A DNA stretch of 64,000 nt from Sedimentitalea xiamensis (GCF_030164465.1 NZ_JASNJE010000020.1:19381-83380), one strand, 5' to 3'. Shown: positions 42,301-51,186, numbered from the stretch's first letter. Notes: generated by a model from the letters alone, not told the origin. Numbers and translations are program-made.

Positions 42301-42600
42301 GCCGCCAATCCCGCCTGGATCGCGGGGATGCGCGCGCACGGTTTTCGCGGGGCCGCCGAGATCGCCGCCACGCTCGACCACATGGCGAGTTTTGCTCACC
42401 TCGCCGGCGTGGTGGCGCCCCATCTCTTCGACCTCTACCACGAGGCGACCCTGGGCGATGCGGAGGTGGCTGCCTTCCTCGAAGAGGCCAACCCCGAGGC
42501 GCTGGCCGCCATGAAGGGACGCTTTCGCGCCCTGCTGGATGCGGGCCTCTGGCAGACCCGCCGCAACTCGGTTCTGGCTGAGCCGGAGCCGGGCGAATGA
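39322..42600 (+). CDS. cobN: Aerobic cobaltochelatase large subunit CobN
   Basis: This 1092-aa CobN/magnesium-chelatase-H family protein inserts Co(II) into hydrogenobyrinic acid a,c-diamide with ATP and CobS/CobT. Motifs include LSTYPGKNWQMGHAVGLDAP, VLIHIGAHGTLEWLPGKSVA, FIVNDPGEAAQAKRR, ESQFGEGLHIWGR and GRNIYTTDPRSVPTRAA. The length is somewhat shorter than the Pseudomonas enzyme. It is the third gene of the riboswitch operon. cobS and cobT are not in the window and must lie elsewhere. Confidence 0.95.
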   Translation: MHVIFRESHGLEESETPTDLGQSPAELVVLSFSDSDLGAFAEAWHRGGGAEDGLPTLRLANLTALKHPLSVDTYVKATLEGAKGILIRLIGGVPYWTYGLQQVRALAEAKGIALAVLPADGRPDPRLDEVSTLPVSTLRRLAQLCDTGGVVASQVALAQMALAAGLYAGPVPGSKALPSMGAWSPARGVFQPEHGPKAGSRVLIAFYRSYLVAADTAPIEALIAGFEARGHEVLALYAPSLKAPEATAWLRERVSAFAPDAIVNATAFSGRAEGGSSPLDVGDVPVFQVALATSRRKAWAEAARGLSPADLAMHVVLPEVDGRIMGGVVSFKEPGKRDPKLEYSRFAHRAEAERIAATVARVGGWLHLARLAPQERRIALLLSTYPGKNWQMGHAVGLDAPASVEAILEDLSCGREDTHQPLTDALQTETASWPLAAYLAALADLPQSLRNALSTAWGAPEDDPDCHGAAFHFALTRRGNALVALQPERGTPHSRADDYHDLSRTPRHAYVAFYLWLQREVDVLIHIGAHGTLEWLPGKSVALSAECWPEALTGSLPVIYPFIVNDPGEAAQAKRRIGAVTLGHLPPPLKASGTPTRLARLEALLDEFSNADGLDPRRRDRLQASIRDEAQALGVEADLGLDTATSAADAITRIDRFVCDVKESQFGEGLHIWGRPARPGAPFETGASVQAERQSLLDALNGKRIAAGPSGSPYRGRTDVLPTGRNIYTTDPRSVPTRAAHAQGVKLAEELVRRHLQDEGDYPRGLIVDLWGSATMRTAGEEFAMALHLLGCKPVWDEGSERVSGIEVLPIAELDRPRLDVTLRVSGLFRDVFPALSALFSSAVRALTERDETPEWNPYAGREASPRVYGPAPGHFGLGMTAALEDYSEESRRAAGEAWLAASAWALDGEAVTRDAAGLHARVAGAEAFVHPQDLPETDLLLAADYAAHEAGFAAAQAVTGGKAALYHLDNTDPARPRARALPEEIARVVQARAANPAWIAGMRAHGFRGAAEIAATLDHMASFAHLAGVVAPHLFDLYHEATLGDAEVAAFLEEANPEALAAMKGRFRALLDAGLWQTRRNSVLAEPEPGE

Positions 42601-43724
42601 GCGCGGTCCCCCTCGTGCGCGGCTGGTGCCCCGGCGCGCATCGCCCGATGATGTCGGGCGACGGGCTGGTGGTGCGCGTCCGCCCCTTTCGGGCGGAGCT
42701 GACCAAGGCACAGGCGCTTGCGCTCTGTGACCTGGCGCGGCGCTACGGCAACGGCGTGCTTGACCTCACCTCGCGGGCCAACCTGCAAATCCGGGGCGTC
42801 ACGGAGGGGGATCATCCCGCGCTCCTGCGCGCCCTCGACGACCTCGGGCTGATCGACACCGACCCCGCCGTCGAGACTGTCCGCAACATTCTCATGCCCC
42901 CCACATGGCAGGCGGGCGACCTGACCCACCGCCTGCACGATGCCCTGCTCGCCACCCTGTCGCGCCTGCCCGATCTGCCCTCCAAGATTGGCTTCGCACT
43001 CGACACCGGGACCGGGGGCCTTCTTGGCGAGGGCTCCGCCGACATCCGCTTCGAGCTGGATCGGCGCGGCGGGCTGATACTGCGGGCCGATGGCAGCCCC
43101 CTCGGGCGGCCCGTGACAGAGGCAAGCGCCATGAGGGCGCTGATGGAGCTGGCCGCGTGGTTCGCCACCACCGGCGGCCCCTCACAGGGGCGCATGCGCC
43201 GCCACCTCGCCCATCAGCCCTTGCCCGGAGCATGGGCCAACACCCCGCCACGCCCCGCCGTCACGCCGCCTCGGCCCGGCGCGCTGGCCGGCGGCACCCT
43301 GCTTGCCGTGCCCTTCGGCAAGATCGAGGCGGCCGACATGACCGGCCTGCTGGAGCACAGCTCTGCCAGCCGCCTCCGGCTGACGCTGGAACGGCGACTG
43401 TTTCTGCCTGATGTCCAGGTATCCGACCCGCCCGGCTTTCTGACACGGCCTTCGCCGCTCCTGAACGTCGATGCCTGTCCCGGTGCGCCCTACTGCCCAC
43501 AGGCGACTGTTGCCACCATGGAGCTCGCCCGCCGCCTCGCGCCCTTTGCCACCCGGCGGCTGCACGTCTCCGGCTGCGCCAAGGGCTGCGCCCGCGCCCG
43601 CCCGGCGGCATGGGTGCTGGTGGGCCGCGCGGGGCATTTCGATCTTGTCGAGAACGGCCATGCATGGGATGAGCCTTGCCGCATCGGGCTGTCGCCCGAG
43701 CGCATCGTGGAGGAAGGTTTCTGA
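42597..43724 (+). CDS. cobG: Precorrin-3B synthase
   Basis: This 375-aa nitrite/sulfite-reductase-like ferredoxin-fold protein ends with a [4Fe-4S]/siroheme-type Cys set, DACPGAPYCPQATV followed by HVSGCAKGCARA. CobG uses O2 to hydroxylate precorrin-3A to precorrin-3B, the step that defines the aerobic route. The ATG overlaps the cobN stop by 4 nt. Its presence, instead of cobZ, fits an aerobic lifestyle. Confidence 0.92.
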   Translation: MSAVPLVRGWCPGAHRPMMSGDGLVVRVRPFRAELTKAQALALCDLARRYGNGVLDLTSRANLQIRGVTEGDHPALLRALDDLGLIDTDPAVETVRNILMPPTWQAGDLTHRLHDALLATLSRLPDLPSKIGFALDTGTGGLLGEGSADIRFELDRRGGLILRADGSPLGRPVTEASAMRALMELAAWFATTGGPSQGRMRRHLAHQPLPGAWANTPPRPAVTPPRPGALAGGTLLAVPFGKIEAADMTGLLEHSSASRLRLTLERRLFLPDVQVSDPPGFLTRPSPLLNVDACPGAPYCPQATVATMELARRLAPFATRRLHVSGCAKGCARARPAAWVLVGRAGHFDLVENGHAWDEPCRIGLSPERIVEEGF

Positions 43725-43727
43725 TCG

Positions 43728-44357
43728 ATGCCACATAGTTACGAAACAGACGGCGCGGCGATCTATGCCGAGAGCTTTGCGACCATCCGCGCCGAGGCCG
43801 ATCTTTCCCGCTTTGCCAGGGATGAGGAGCAGGTGGCCGTGCGGATGATCCATGCCGCCGGGATGGTCGGGCTGGAAGAGTTCATCCGCTTTTCCCCCGG
43901 CTTCACCTCTGCGGCCCGCGCGGCGCTAAAGGGCGGTGCGCCGGTGCTCTGCGATGCCCGCATGGTCAGCGAGGGCGTCACCCGGCCCCGGCTCCCGGCG
44001 GAGAACGAGGTGATCTGCACCCTGCACGACCCCTCGGTGCCCGAGCTGGCCAAATCCATGTCCAACACCCGTTCCGCCGCCGCGCTGGAGCTCTGGCGGC
44101 ACCGTCTTGCGGGGGCGCTGGTGGCCATCGGCAACGCGCCCACGGCGCTCTTTCACCTGCTGAACATGCTCGAAGACCCGGCCTGCCCGCGCCCCGCCGC
44201 GATCATCGGCTGCCCGGTGGGGTTTGTGGGGGCTGCCGAAAGCAAGGCCGCGCTCTGGGCCGGGCAGCCAGTGCCCTGCTGCGTGGTCGAGGGGCGGCTG
44301 GGCGGCAGCGCCATCACCGTCGCCGCCATCAACGCCATCGCGAGCCGGGCCGAGTGA
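43728..44357 (+). CDS. cobH: Precorrin-8X methylmutase
   Basis: This 209-aa CobH/CbiC protein has the active-site His in VRMIHAAGMVGLEEFIRFSP, CDARMVSEGVTRPRLP, and the C-terminal IGCPVGFVGAAESKAAL and EGRLGGSAITVAAINAI. It migrates the C-11 methyl to C-12 to make hydrogenobyrinic acid. It starts 3 nt after cobG and overlaps cobI by 4 nt. Confidence 0.95.
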   Translation: MPHSYETDGAAIYAESFATIRAEADLSRFARDEEQVAVRMIHAAGMVGLEEFIRFSPGFTSAARAALKGGAPVLCDARMVSEGVTRPRLPAENEVICTLHDPSVPELAKSMSNTRSAAALELWRHRLAGALVAIGNAPTALFHLLNMLEDPACPRPAAIIGCPVGFVGAAESKAALWAGQPVPCCVVEGRLGGSAITVAAINAIASRAE

Positions 44358-45082
44358 GCGCGGGCACGATATACGGCCTCGGTCTCGGTCCCGGCGACCC
44401 CGATCTGATGACCGTCCGCGCCGACCGGCTGCTGCGCGGGGCGCGCCATGTGGCCTTCTTCCGCAAGGCCGGGCGCAAGGGGAAGGCCCGGCAGATCGTC
44501 GAAGGGCTGATCCTCGAGGGCGCCACCGAGCATCCGATGAATTACCCTGTCACCACCGAGATCCCGCTGGGCGACCCCGAGTACAACCGCCAGCTCGCTG
44601 CCTTCTATGCAACGAACACCGAACACCTCGCCGCCCTGGCCCGCGCCGGCGAGGATGTGGTGGTGCTCTGCGAGGGCGATCCGTTCTTCTACGGCTCCTT
44701 CATGCACCTCTACACCCGGCTCTGCGGGCAGGTGCCGGTCGAGGTGGTGCCCGCCATCACCGGCATGTCCGCCGCCTGGACCGCGAGCGCCGCGCCGATC
44801 ACCTGGGGCGACGATGTGCTGACGGTTCTGATGGGCACCCTGCCGGAAGAAGACCTCGCCGCCCGCATGACCACCACCGATGCGCTGGTGGTCATGAAGA
44901 TCGGCCGCAACTTCGAAAAGGTCTGCCGCGCCCTGCGCCGCGCCGGCCTGTATGATCGTGCCTGGCTGGTCGAATACGCCGCCATGCCCGGCCAGCAGGT
45001 GCGGCGGCTGGCCGGGGCCGATGTGGCAAACGTGCCGTACTTCTCCATCATCCTCGTCCACGGGCAGGGCCGGCGGCCATGA
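44354..45082 (+). CDS. cobI: Precorrin-2 C20-methyltransferase
   Basis: This 242-aa tetrapyrrole methylase has the SAM-binding start IYGLGLGPGDPDLMTVRADR, VVVLCEGDPFFYGSFMHLY and VVPAITGMSAAWTASAAP. These and the LPEEDLA and VVMKIGRNF segments match CobI, which makes precorrin-3A. Its start overlaps cobH and its end overlaps cobJ by 4 nt each. Confidence 0.94.
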   Translation: MSAGTIYGLGLGPGDPDLMTVRADRLLRGARHVAFFRKAGRKGKARQIVEGLILEGATEHPMNYPVTTEIPLGDPEYNRQLAAFYATNTEHLAALARAGEDVVVLCEGDPFFYGSFMHLYTRLCGQVPVEVVPAITGMSAAWTASAAPITWGDDVLTVLMGTLPEEDLAARMTTTDALVVMKIGRNFEKVCRALRRAGLYDRAWLVEYAAMPGQQVRRLAGADVANVPYFSIILVHGQGRRP

Positions 45083-45831
45083 GTGGCTGGTTGGTGATCG
45101 CGGGCCTCGGGCCGGGCGACGATGCGCTGGTCACGCCCGAGGTCTCCGGCGCGCTCTCCGGGGCGCAGGACGTCATCGGTTACATTCCCTATGTCGCCCG
45201 CGTGCCTGATCGTGTTGGCCTCACCAAACACGCCTCCGACAACAGGGTGGAACTGGACCGTGCCCGCCACGCGCTGACACTGGCCGCCGCCGGCCGCCGG
45301 GTGGCGGTGGTGTCCTCCGGCGACCCAGGGGTTTTCGCCATGGCCTCGGCGGTCTTCGAAGCGGTGGAAGCGGGCGACCCCGCGTGGCGCGATCTCGACA
45401 TCCGCGTGCTCCCCGGCATCACCGCCATGCTCGCCGCCGCCGCCCGCGCCGGGGCGCCTCTGGGGCATGATTTCTGCGCCATCAATCTCTCCGACAACCT
45501 CAAGCCCTGGCCACTGATCGAGAAGCGTCTGCGCCTCGCGGCAGAGGCCGATTTCGTCATGGCCTTCTACAACCCGCGCTCCAGGTCCCGCCCCGAGGGC
45601 TTTGCCCGCGCGCTGGAGGTGCTGCGCGAGGCCTGTGGCGATGCCCGTCCGGTGATCTTTGCCCGCGCGGTCGCCACCCCGGACGAGCGCCTCACCATCG
45701 TGCCACTGCCCGAGTGCTCCCCTGACATGGCCGACATGCGCACCGTCGTGCTGATCGGGTCATCGCAGACGCGGGTCATCCCCCGCAGCGGCGCCCCCTT
45801 CGTCTACACGCCAAGGTCGGTGGAGCCATGA
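45079..45831 (+). CDS. cobJ: Precorrin-3B C17-methyltransferase
   Basis: This 250-aa tetrapyrrole methylase has WLVIAGLGPGDDALVTPEVS, VAVVSSGDPGVFAMASAVFE, ITAMLAAAARAGAPLGHDFC and INLSDNLKPW, MAFYNPRSRSRPEGFARAL, which are typical of CobJ/CbiH. It contracts the ring while methylating C-17. The last 28 nt overlap the 3' end of cobK, which comes from the opposite strand. Confidence 0.95.
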   Translation: MSGWLVIAGLGPGDDALVTPEVSGALSGAQDVIGYIPYVARVPDRVGLTKHASDNRVELDRARHALTLAAAGRRVAVVSSGDPGVFAMASAVFEAVEAGDPAWRDLDIRVLPGITAMLAAAARAGAPLGHDFCAINLSDNLKPWPLIEKRLRLAAEADFVMAFYNPRSRSRPEGFARALEVLREACGDARPVIFARAVATPDERLTIVPLPECSPDMADMRTVVLIGSSQTRVIPRSGAPFVYTPRSVEP

Positions 45832-46559
45832 GCGAGCCACGCCATCACCTCGGCCACCCCATGGACTTCTCTCCGGAGCGGCAGGGCGGGCCGGTCGATC
45901 ATGATCACCGGCAGACCGAGGGCGCGGGCCGCGTGGATCTTGGCCACCGCACCCAGTCCGCCCGCGTTTTTCGACACCACCAGCTCGATCCCGTGCCGCT
46001 CCATCAGGGCCCGGTCGCCCGCCGCGCTGAACGGTCCGCGGCCGACCACCACCTCGGCCTCGGGAAAGGGCAAGGGCGCCACGGGCGGGTCGATGAGGCG
46101 CAGCAGGTAGCGGTGCTGCGGGTTGGGGGCGAACGCGGCCAGATGCATCCGCCCCACAGCCAGCATCACGCTCCGCCGCGGCCCGCGCAGCGCCTCCACC
46201 GCACCGGCGATGTCGGGCACCTGCCACCAGTCATCTCCCGGCCCGGCGACCCAGGGCGCGCGGGTCAGCGCAATCAGAGGCACGCCGACCTCCAGACAAC
46301 CCGCCACCGCATTGGCGCTCATCTGCGCGGCAAAGGGGTGGGTCGCGTCGACCACATGGGTCACGGCCTGTTCCGCGAGGTAGCTCGCCAGCCCCGCCGC
46401 GCCGCCAAAGCCGCCCACGCGCATCGGCAGCGGCTGGCGCAGCGGGCGATCGACCCGGCCCGCCAGCGAGAGCGTGGCTTTCAAGCCCGCCTCCGCCACG
46501 GCCTTGCACAGCGCCGTCGCCTCACTGGTGCCCCCGAGGATCAGAAGGTTCGTCCTCAT
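45804..46559 (-). CDS. cobK: Precorrin-6A reductase
   Basis: This 251-aa CobK/CbiJ protein has LLILGGTSEATALCKAVAEA, HVVDATHPFAAQMSANAVAG, PLIALTRAPW, VMLAVGRMHLAAF and VVSKNAGGLGAVAKIHAA. It reduces precorrin-6A with NADPH. It is the only gene of the pathway in this stretch on the minus strand. It overlaps cobJ tail to tail by 28 nt and cobL head to head by 2 nt: its ATG and that of cobL lie within the same CATG at 46557-46560. Confidence 0.93.
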   Translation of the reverse strand: MRTNLLILGGTSEATALCKAVAEAGLKATLSLAGRVDRPLRQPLPMRVGGFGGAAGLASYLAEQAVTHVVDATHPFAAQMSANAVAGCLEVGVPLIALTRAPWVAGPGDDWWQVPDIAGAVEALRGPRRSVMLAVGRMHLAAFAPNPQHRYLLRLIDPPVAPLPFPEAEVVVGRGPFSAAGDRALMERHGIELVVSKNAGGLGAVAKIHAARALGLPVIMIDRPALPLRREVHGVAEVMAWLAHGSTDLGV

Positions 46560-47745
46560 GTCTGATGCTCCCTGGCTCACGATCATCGGTCTGGGCGAAG
46601 ATGGGCCGGACGGGCTGCCGCCTGCAAGCCTCGCCGCGCTGGAGGCCGCCGAAATCGTCATGGGCCCGCCGCGTCACCTGGCGCTGCTGCCCGAACTGAA
46701 GGCCGAGCGCATCGAATGGCCCGTGCCCTTTGCCGATGGTCTCCCGATACTCCTCGCCCTGCGCGGTCGCGCCGTCGCGGTGCTGGCCTCGGGCGATCCC
46801 TTCTGGCATGGCGCGGGCAGCACCATCACCCAGGTGCTGACGGCGGGAGAGTGGCGCAGCCTCCCCGGTCTCTCGTGCTTTTCTCTGGCCGCCGCCCGCC
46901 TCGGCTGGCCGCTGGAATCCACCATCTGCCTGGCCAACCATGCCGCGCCGTTCTCTCGTCTGCGTCCGCATCTCGCCCCCGGCGCCCGGATCATTGCCAC
47001 CCTGCGCGACGGGGCGGCGGTCGCGGCGTTGGCAGACTATCTGCGCGCGGAAGGCTTCGGCCCCTCCCGCCTGGTCCTGCTGGAAGCCTTGGGCGGCCCG
47101 CGCGAGCGGATCACCGAGGCCACTGCCGAGAGTCGGCCCGCCGGACCCTTCGCCCATCCGCTCGTCGCCGCCATCGCACCCCAGGGCGGCAAGGCGCTCA
47201 CGCTCACCTCGGGCCGGCCCAATGATCTCTTCGCCAACGACGGCCAGATCACCAAGCGCATCATCCGCGCGCTCACGCTCTCGTCCCTTGCCCCGCGCCC
47301 CGGCGAGCACCTGTGGGACATCGGCGGCGGTTCCGGCTCCATCGCCATAGAATGGCTGCTCGCCCACCCTTCGCTCAAGGCGACCAGCATCGAAGCCGAC
47401 CCCGGCCGCGCCGCGCGGATCCGCGAGAACGCCGGACGGCTGGGCGTGGATCGGCTGGAGGTGATCGAGGGGCGCGCTCCCGAGGCCCTCGCCGGCCTTG
47501 CTGCGCCCGACGCAATCTTCATCGGCGGCGGCCTCTCTGCCGAGCTGCTGGAAACGGTCGAAGGCATCGGGGCCCGTATCGTCGCCAATGCCGTCACGCT
47601 GGAAAGCGAGGCCCTGCTCGCCGACGCCAACGCCCGCCTCGGCGGCAGTCTCCTGCGGATCGAGCTGTCGGAGGCCGCCCCCCTTGGCCGCAAGCGCGGC
47701 TGGAAGGCGGCCTATCCGGTGGTGCAGTGGAGCTGCGCGCCATGA
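46558..47745 (+). CDS. cobL: Precorrin-6Y C5,15-methyltransferase (decarboxylating)
   Basis: This 395-aa bifunctional enzyme has an N-terminal CbiE-type methylase ([39 protein letters not shown]) and a C-terminal CbiT-type domain with SAM motif [20 protein letters not shown] and [19 protein letters not shown]. It methylates C-5 and C-15 and decarboxylates the C-12 acetate. Its ATG at 46558 overlaps the divergent cobK start, so its ribosome-binding site lies inside the cobK coding region. Its stop overlaps the cobE start by 4 nt. Confidence 0.94.
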   Translation: MSDAPWLTIIGLGEDGPDGLPPASLAALEAAEIVMGPPRHLALLPELKAERIEWPVPFADGLPILLALRGRAVAVLASGDPFWHGAGSTITQVLTAGEWRSLPGLSCFSLAAARLGWPLESTICLANHAAPFSRLRPHLAPGARIIATLRDGAAVAALADYLRAEGFGPSRLVLLEALGGPRERITEATAESRPAGPFAHPLVAAIAPQGGKALTLTSGRPNDLFANDGQITKRIIRALTLSSLAPRPGEHLWDIGGGSGSIAIEWLLAHPSLKATSIEADPGRAARIRENAGRLGVDRLEVIEGRAPEALAGLAAPDAIFIGGGLSAELLETVEGIGARIVANAVTLESEALLADANARLGGSLLRIELSEAAPLGRKRGWKAAYPVVQWSCAP

Positions 47746-48104
47746 TCGTCGCCGGGTTCGGGTTCCGGGCAGCCACAAGCGCCGAAAGCCTCGCCGCCGC
47801 CCTCGCCGCCACCGGCGCGCGCCCCGATGCGCTGGCCACCGCCACAGACAAGGCCGAAACCCCCGCGTTCCGCGCCCTTGCCGCGTCCCTCGCGCTGCCA
47901 GTGCACCCCATCGGGTCCGACGCCCTTGCCGCCCAGCCCACCGCCACCCGCTCGCACGCCTCGCAAGCAGCCCGCGCAACCGGCTCTCTCGCCGAAGCCG
48001 CCGCGCTGGCCGCCGCAGGCCCCGGCGCGCGGCTCATCGCCACTCGAGCCATCTCGCCCGACCGCATGGCCACCTGTGCCATCGCCCAAGGAGCCTCTCT
48101 ATGA
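47742..48104 (+). CDS. cobE: CobE (CobE/GbiG C-terminal-domain protein)
   Basis: This 120-aa protein starts [21 protein letters not shown] and contains [38 protein letters not shown] and [16 protein letters not shown], which fits the CobE/CbiG C-terminal domain. CobE is needed in vivo in the aerobic pathway, but its step is not firmly assigned. It overlaps cobL upstream (ATGA) and cobM downstream (ATGA). Confidence 0.88.
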   Translation: MIVAGFGFRAATSAESLAAALAATGARPDALATATDKAETPAFRALAASLALPVHPIGSDALAAQPTATRSHASQAARATGSLAEAAALAAAGPGARLIATRAISPDRMATCAIAQGASL

Positions 48105-48889
48105 CCGTCCACTTCATCGGCGCCGGCCCCGGCGCGCCCGACCTGCTGACCCTGCGCGGCCGCGACATCATCGCCAGCTGCGCGGTCTGCCTCTATGCCG
48201 GATCCCTTGTGCCCGAGGCGCTGCTCGCCCATTGCCCCGAGGGGGCGACGATCGTCAACACCGCGCCGATGGATCTCGACGCCATCATCGCCGAGATCGA
48301 GGCGGCCCATGCCGCCGGCCACGACGTCGCCCGCCTGCATTCGGGCGACCTGTCCGTCTGGTCCGCCATGGGCGAGCAGATGCGCCGGCTGCGGGCGCTC
48401 GGGATCCCCGTTTCGGTTACCCCCGGCGTGCCCGCCTTTGCCGCCGCCGCCGCCGCACTCGGCGCGGAGCTGACCCTGCCGGGCCTCGCCCAATCCGTGG
48501 TGCTCACCCGCACGCCGGGCCGCGCCTCCTCGATGCCCGAGGGCGAGACGCTTGCCAATTTCGCGGCCACCGGCGCGACCCTGGCCATTCATCTCTCGGT
48601 GCAAAACCTGTCCCGCGTGGTGTCCGACCTCTCGCCCGCCTACGGCCCCGATTGCCCCGTCGCCGTGGTCTACCGCGCCAGCTGGCCCGATCAGCAGATC
48701 ATCCGTGGCACGCTGGCCGATATCGGAAACCGGGTGGGCGCCGGCATCACCCGCACCACGCTCATCCTCGTCGGCCCCGCGCTGGCAGGCGAGGGGTTTG
48801 ACGAAAGCTGCCTCTACTCGGTGGATTACGACCGCCGCTACCGCCCGCAAAGCGCCGGGAGCCCCTGGCAGGGCTGGAAGGAAGACTGA
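48101..48889 (+). CDS. cobM: Precorrin-4 C11-methyltransferase
   Basis: This 262-aa tetrapyrrole methylase has [59 protein letters not shown] and [20 protein letters not shown], the CobM/CbiF pattern. It makes precorrin-5. Start and stop overlap with cobE (ATGA) and cobB (TGATG). Confidence 0.95.
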   Translation: MTVHFIGAGPGAPDLLTLRGRDIIASCAVCLYAGSLVPEALLAHCPEGATIVNTAPMDLDAIIAEIEAAHAAGHDVARLHSGDLSVWSAMGEQMRRLRALGIPVSVTPGVPAFAAAAAALGAELTLPGLAQSVVLTRTPGRASSMPEGETLANFAATGATLAIHLSVQNLSRVVSDLSPAYGPDCPVAVVYRASWPDQQIIRGTLADIGNRVGAGITRTTLILVGPALAGEGFDESCLYSVDYDRRYRPQSAGSPWQGWKED

Positions 48890-50193
48890 TGCGCGGTCTG
48901 CTCGTCTCCGCGCCCTCCTCGGGCACCGGCAAGACCACGGTGATGCTGGGCCTGTTGCGGGCGCTGGCGGAGGATGGCCTGACCGTGCAGCCCTTCAAAT
49001 CCGGCCCCGATTACATCGACCCGGCCTTTCATCGCGCCGCCTCCGGGCGGGCTTCCTTCAACCTCGACACATGGGCGATGGGCGAGAGGCTTCTGAACGC
49101 GGTGGCCGCACGGGCCGAGGGGGCCGACATATGCGTGGCCGAAGGCTCGATGGGCCTGTATGACGGCGTCGCCACCCGTGGCCAGCAGGGCTTCGGCTCC
49201 TCAGCCGAAACGGCCCGCCGCATGGGCTGGCCCGTGGTCCTGGTGCTCGACATATCCGGCCAGGCGCAATCTGCCGCCGCCACGGCGTTGGGCTTTGCCC
49301 GCTACATGCCCGAGCTGCCTTTCGCCGGCGTCATCCTCAACCGGTGCGCTTCGCCCCGCCACGAACGGCTGGCGCGGCTGGGGATGGAACGGGCCGGACT
49401 GCCGGTGCTGGGCGTGTTGCCCCGGCGCGGCGACCTGGCACTGCCCGAGCGCCACCTCGGGCTGATCCAGGCGGTCGAGCATCCCGATCTTGAGGCCGCA
49501 ATCGCCGGCTACGCCGCCTTCCTGCGCGCGCATGTCGACCTCGCCGCGCTGCGCGACGCCGCCGCCGGGGCGCCCCTGCCGCCCCCCTCGGCTCTGCCCG
49601 CCCCGCCTGCGCAGCGGATCGCGCTGGCGCAGGACGCCGCCTTTTCCTTCACCTATCCGCACCTGCTCGAAGGCTGGCGGGCCGCCGGGGCCGAAATCCT
49701 GCCGTTCTCACCGCTCGCCGACGAGGCGCCCGATCCTTCGGCCGATGTCCTCTGGCTCCCCGGCGGTTATCCCGAGTTGCACGCCGGTCGTCTCGCCACC
49801 GCCGAGACCTTCCGCAAGGGTCTCCGTGCGCACGCGCAGACCCGCCCCGTGCACGGTGAATGCGGCGGTTACATGGCCCTCGGCGAAGCCCTGATCGACA
49901 AGGACGGCACCCGCCACCGGATGGCCGGCCTCCTCGGCCTCGTCACCAGTTACGAGAAGCGCAAGTTCCACCTCGGCTACCGCCGCGCCGTGCTCTCTGC
50001 CCCGATGCCGGGCCATGCCGGAGGCACCGCCCTGCGCGGCCACGAGTTTCATTACTCCACGATAATCGAACAGCCTGATGCTCCACTCGCGCAAGTGGCC
50101 GATGCCGATGGCAACGCCGTGCCCGAGACAGGATCGCGTCGCGGCCATGTCACCGGCACCTTCTTCCACCTCATCACCCGGGAGGAGGCATGA
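48889..50193 (+). CDS. cobB: Hydrogenobyrinic acid a,c-diamide synthase (cobyrinate a,c-diamide synthase)
   Basis: This 434-aa CobB/CbiA protein has the N-terminal ATP-binding motif LLVSAPSSGTGKTTVMLGLL, FKSGPDYIDPAFHRAASGR and CVAEGSMGLYDG, and a C-terminal glutaminase with the catalytic Cys in VHGECGGYMALGEAL and GHEFHYSTI. It amidates carboxylates a and c before cobalt insertion. It should not be confused with the sirtuin of the same symbol. It overlaps cobM at the start and the truncated cobA at the end by 4 nt. Confidence 0.95.
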   Translation: MRGLLVSAPSSGTGKTTVMLGLLRALAEDGLTVQPFKSGPDYIDPAFHRAASGRASFNLDTWAMGERLLNAVAARAEGADICVAEGSMGLYDGVATRGQQGFGSSAETARRMGWPVVLVLDISGQAQSAAATALGFARYMPELPFAGVILNRCASPRHERLARLGMERAGLPVLGVLPRRGDLALPERHLGLIQAVEHPDLEAAIAGYAAFLRAHVDLAALRDAAAGAPLPPPSALPAPPAQRIALAQDAAFSFTYPHLLEGWRAAGAEILPFSPLADEAPDPSADVLWLPGGYPELHAGRLATAETFRKGLRAHAQTRPVHGECGGYMALGEALIDKDGTRHRMAGLLGLVTSYEKRKFHLGYRRAVLSAPMPGHAGGTALRGHEFHYSTIIEQPDAPLAQVADADGNAVPETGSRRGHVTGTFFHLITREEA

Positions 50194-50462
50194 CCGGCTT
50201 CGTCTCCTTCGTCGGCTCCGGTCCCGGCGACCCGAAGCTCTTGACCCTCAAGGCCGTGGACCGTCTGCAACGCGCCGAGGCGGTGCTCTTCAATGATCTC
50301 TCTTCCGGCCCGATCCTGGCCGAAGCCGTTTCCACCCCCGAGCAGACGATCTGCCGGAGTACCGTAACCGGACTGGCCGAGCGGCTGGCAGGAGAGATCG
50401 GCACCGCGCCGGCGCTGATCCTCTATGGTCCGCTCGCAGGGATGGGTGTCGGCTATGACTGA
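50190..50462 (+). pseudogene. cobA: Truncated uroporphyrinogen-III C-methyltransferase (internally deleted CobA)
   Basis: The 90-aa product joins the first part of a SUMT (FVSFVGSGPGDPKLLTLKAV, DRLQRAEAVLFNDLSSGPIL) directly to the last part (AEAVSTPEQTICRSTVTGLA then APALILYGPLAG). A full SUMT has roughly 250 residues, so about 150-160 residues with the central active site are missing, yet the frame is kept. The ATG overlaps the cobB stop (4 nt) and its end overlaps cobF (8 nt), so coupling of the operon is preserved. It is very unlikely to methylate; another SUMT must exist elsewhere. Confidence 0.8.
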
Positions 50463-51186
50463 CCTCTGGCTCATCGGCATCGGCACCGGCCACCCCGGCC
50501 ACGTGACGCTGGAAGGCATGGCCGCCCTGCGCCAGGCCGCCTGCGTGCTGATCCCGCGCAAGGGAGAAGGCAAGGAAGACCTCGCCCACCTGCGCCATGA
50601 CATCCTGCGCGAAGCCGCCGCCGAGGCGCGCGTCATCGAATTCGACATGCCGGTGCGGGATGGAAGCCTGCCCTATGCGGAACGCGTCGCGGCCTGGCAC
50701 GACGCGATCGCCCGCCGCTGGCAGGCCGCGCTTTCCGAAGCGCCCGCCGGCCCTGTCGCATTGCTCGTCTGGGGCGATCCGGGCCTTTATGACAGCACCC
50801 TGCGCATCGCCGCCCGTCTCGCGCCGGCGCCTGCCGTCCGTGTGATCCCCGGCATCACCGCGCTCCAGGCGCTCACCGCGGCCCACGCGATCCCGTTCAA
50901 CACCGTGAACGGCACCGTCACCGTCACCACGGGGCGCCGCCTGCGCGAGGGGGGCTGGCCCGAGGGGTCCGAGACGGTGGTGGTGATGCTCGACGGTGAA
51001 TGCAGTTTTCAGCACCTGCCGCCGGAAGCTCTGCATATCTGGTGGGGCGCCTTCCTCGGGATGCCCGGGCAGACGCTCGACAGCGGGCCCCTGGCCGAGG
51101 CCACCCCCCGGATCATCGCCACCCGCGCCGAGGCGCGCGCCCGCCATGGCTGGCTGATGGACACCTATCTGCTGCGCCGTGGCTAA
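50455..51186 (+). CDS. cobF: Precorrin-6A synthase (deacetylating), CobF
   Basis: This 243-aa tetrapyrrole methylase has LWLIGIGTGHPGHVTLEGMA, VLIPRKGEGKEDLAHLRHDI, LLVWGDPGLYDSTLRIAARL and VIPGITALQALTAAHAIPFN. These match CobF, which methylates C-1 and releases acetate, a step specific to the aerobic pathway. The ATG at 50455 lies inside the end of the truncated cobA. Its stop overlaps the next gene by 8 nt. Confidence 0.94.
   Translation: MTDLWLIGIGTGHPGHVTLEGMAALRQAACVLIPRKGEGKEDLAHLRHDILREAAAEARVIEFDMPVRDGSLPYAERVAAWHDAIARRWQAALSEAPAGPVALLVWGDPGLYDSTLRIAARLAPAPAVRVIPGITALQALTAAHAIPFNTVNGTVTVTTGRRLREGGWPEGSETVVVMLDGECSFQHLPPEALHIWWGAFLGMPGQTLDSGPLAEATPRIIATRAEARARHGWLMDTYLLRRG

Noticed and set aside
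39946..42711. Open frame of about 920 codons on the minus strand across cobN
   Set aside because: It is a shadow of cobN. The product is low-complexity and unlike any protein family, while the plus strand encodes a full CobN.
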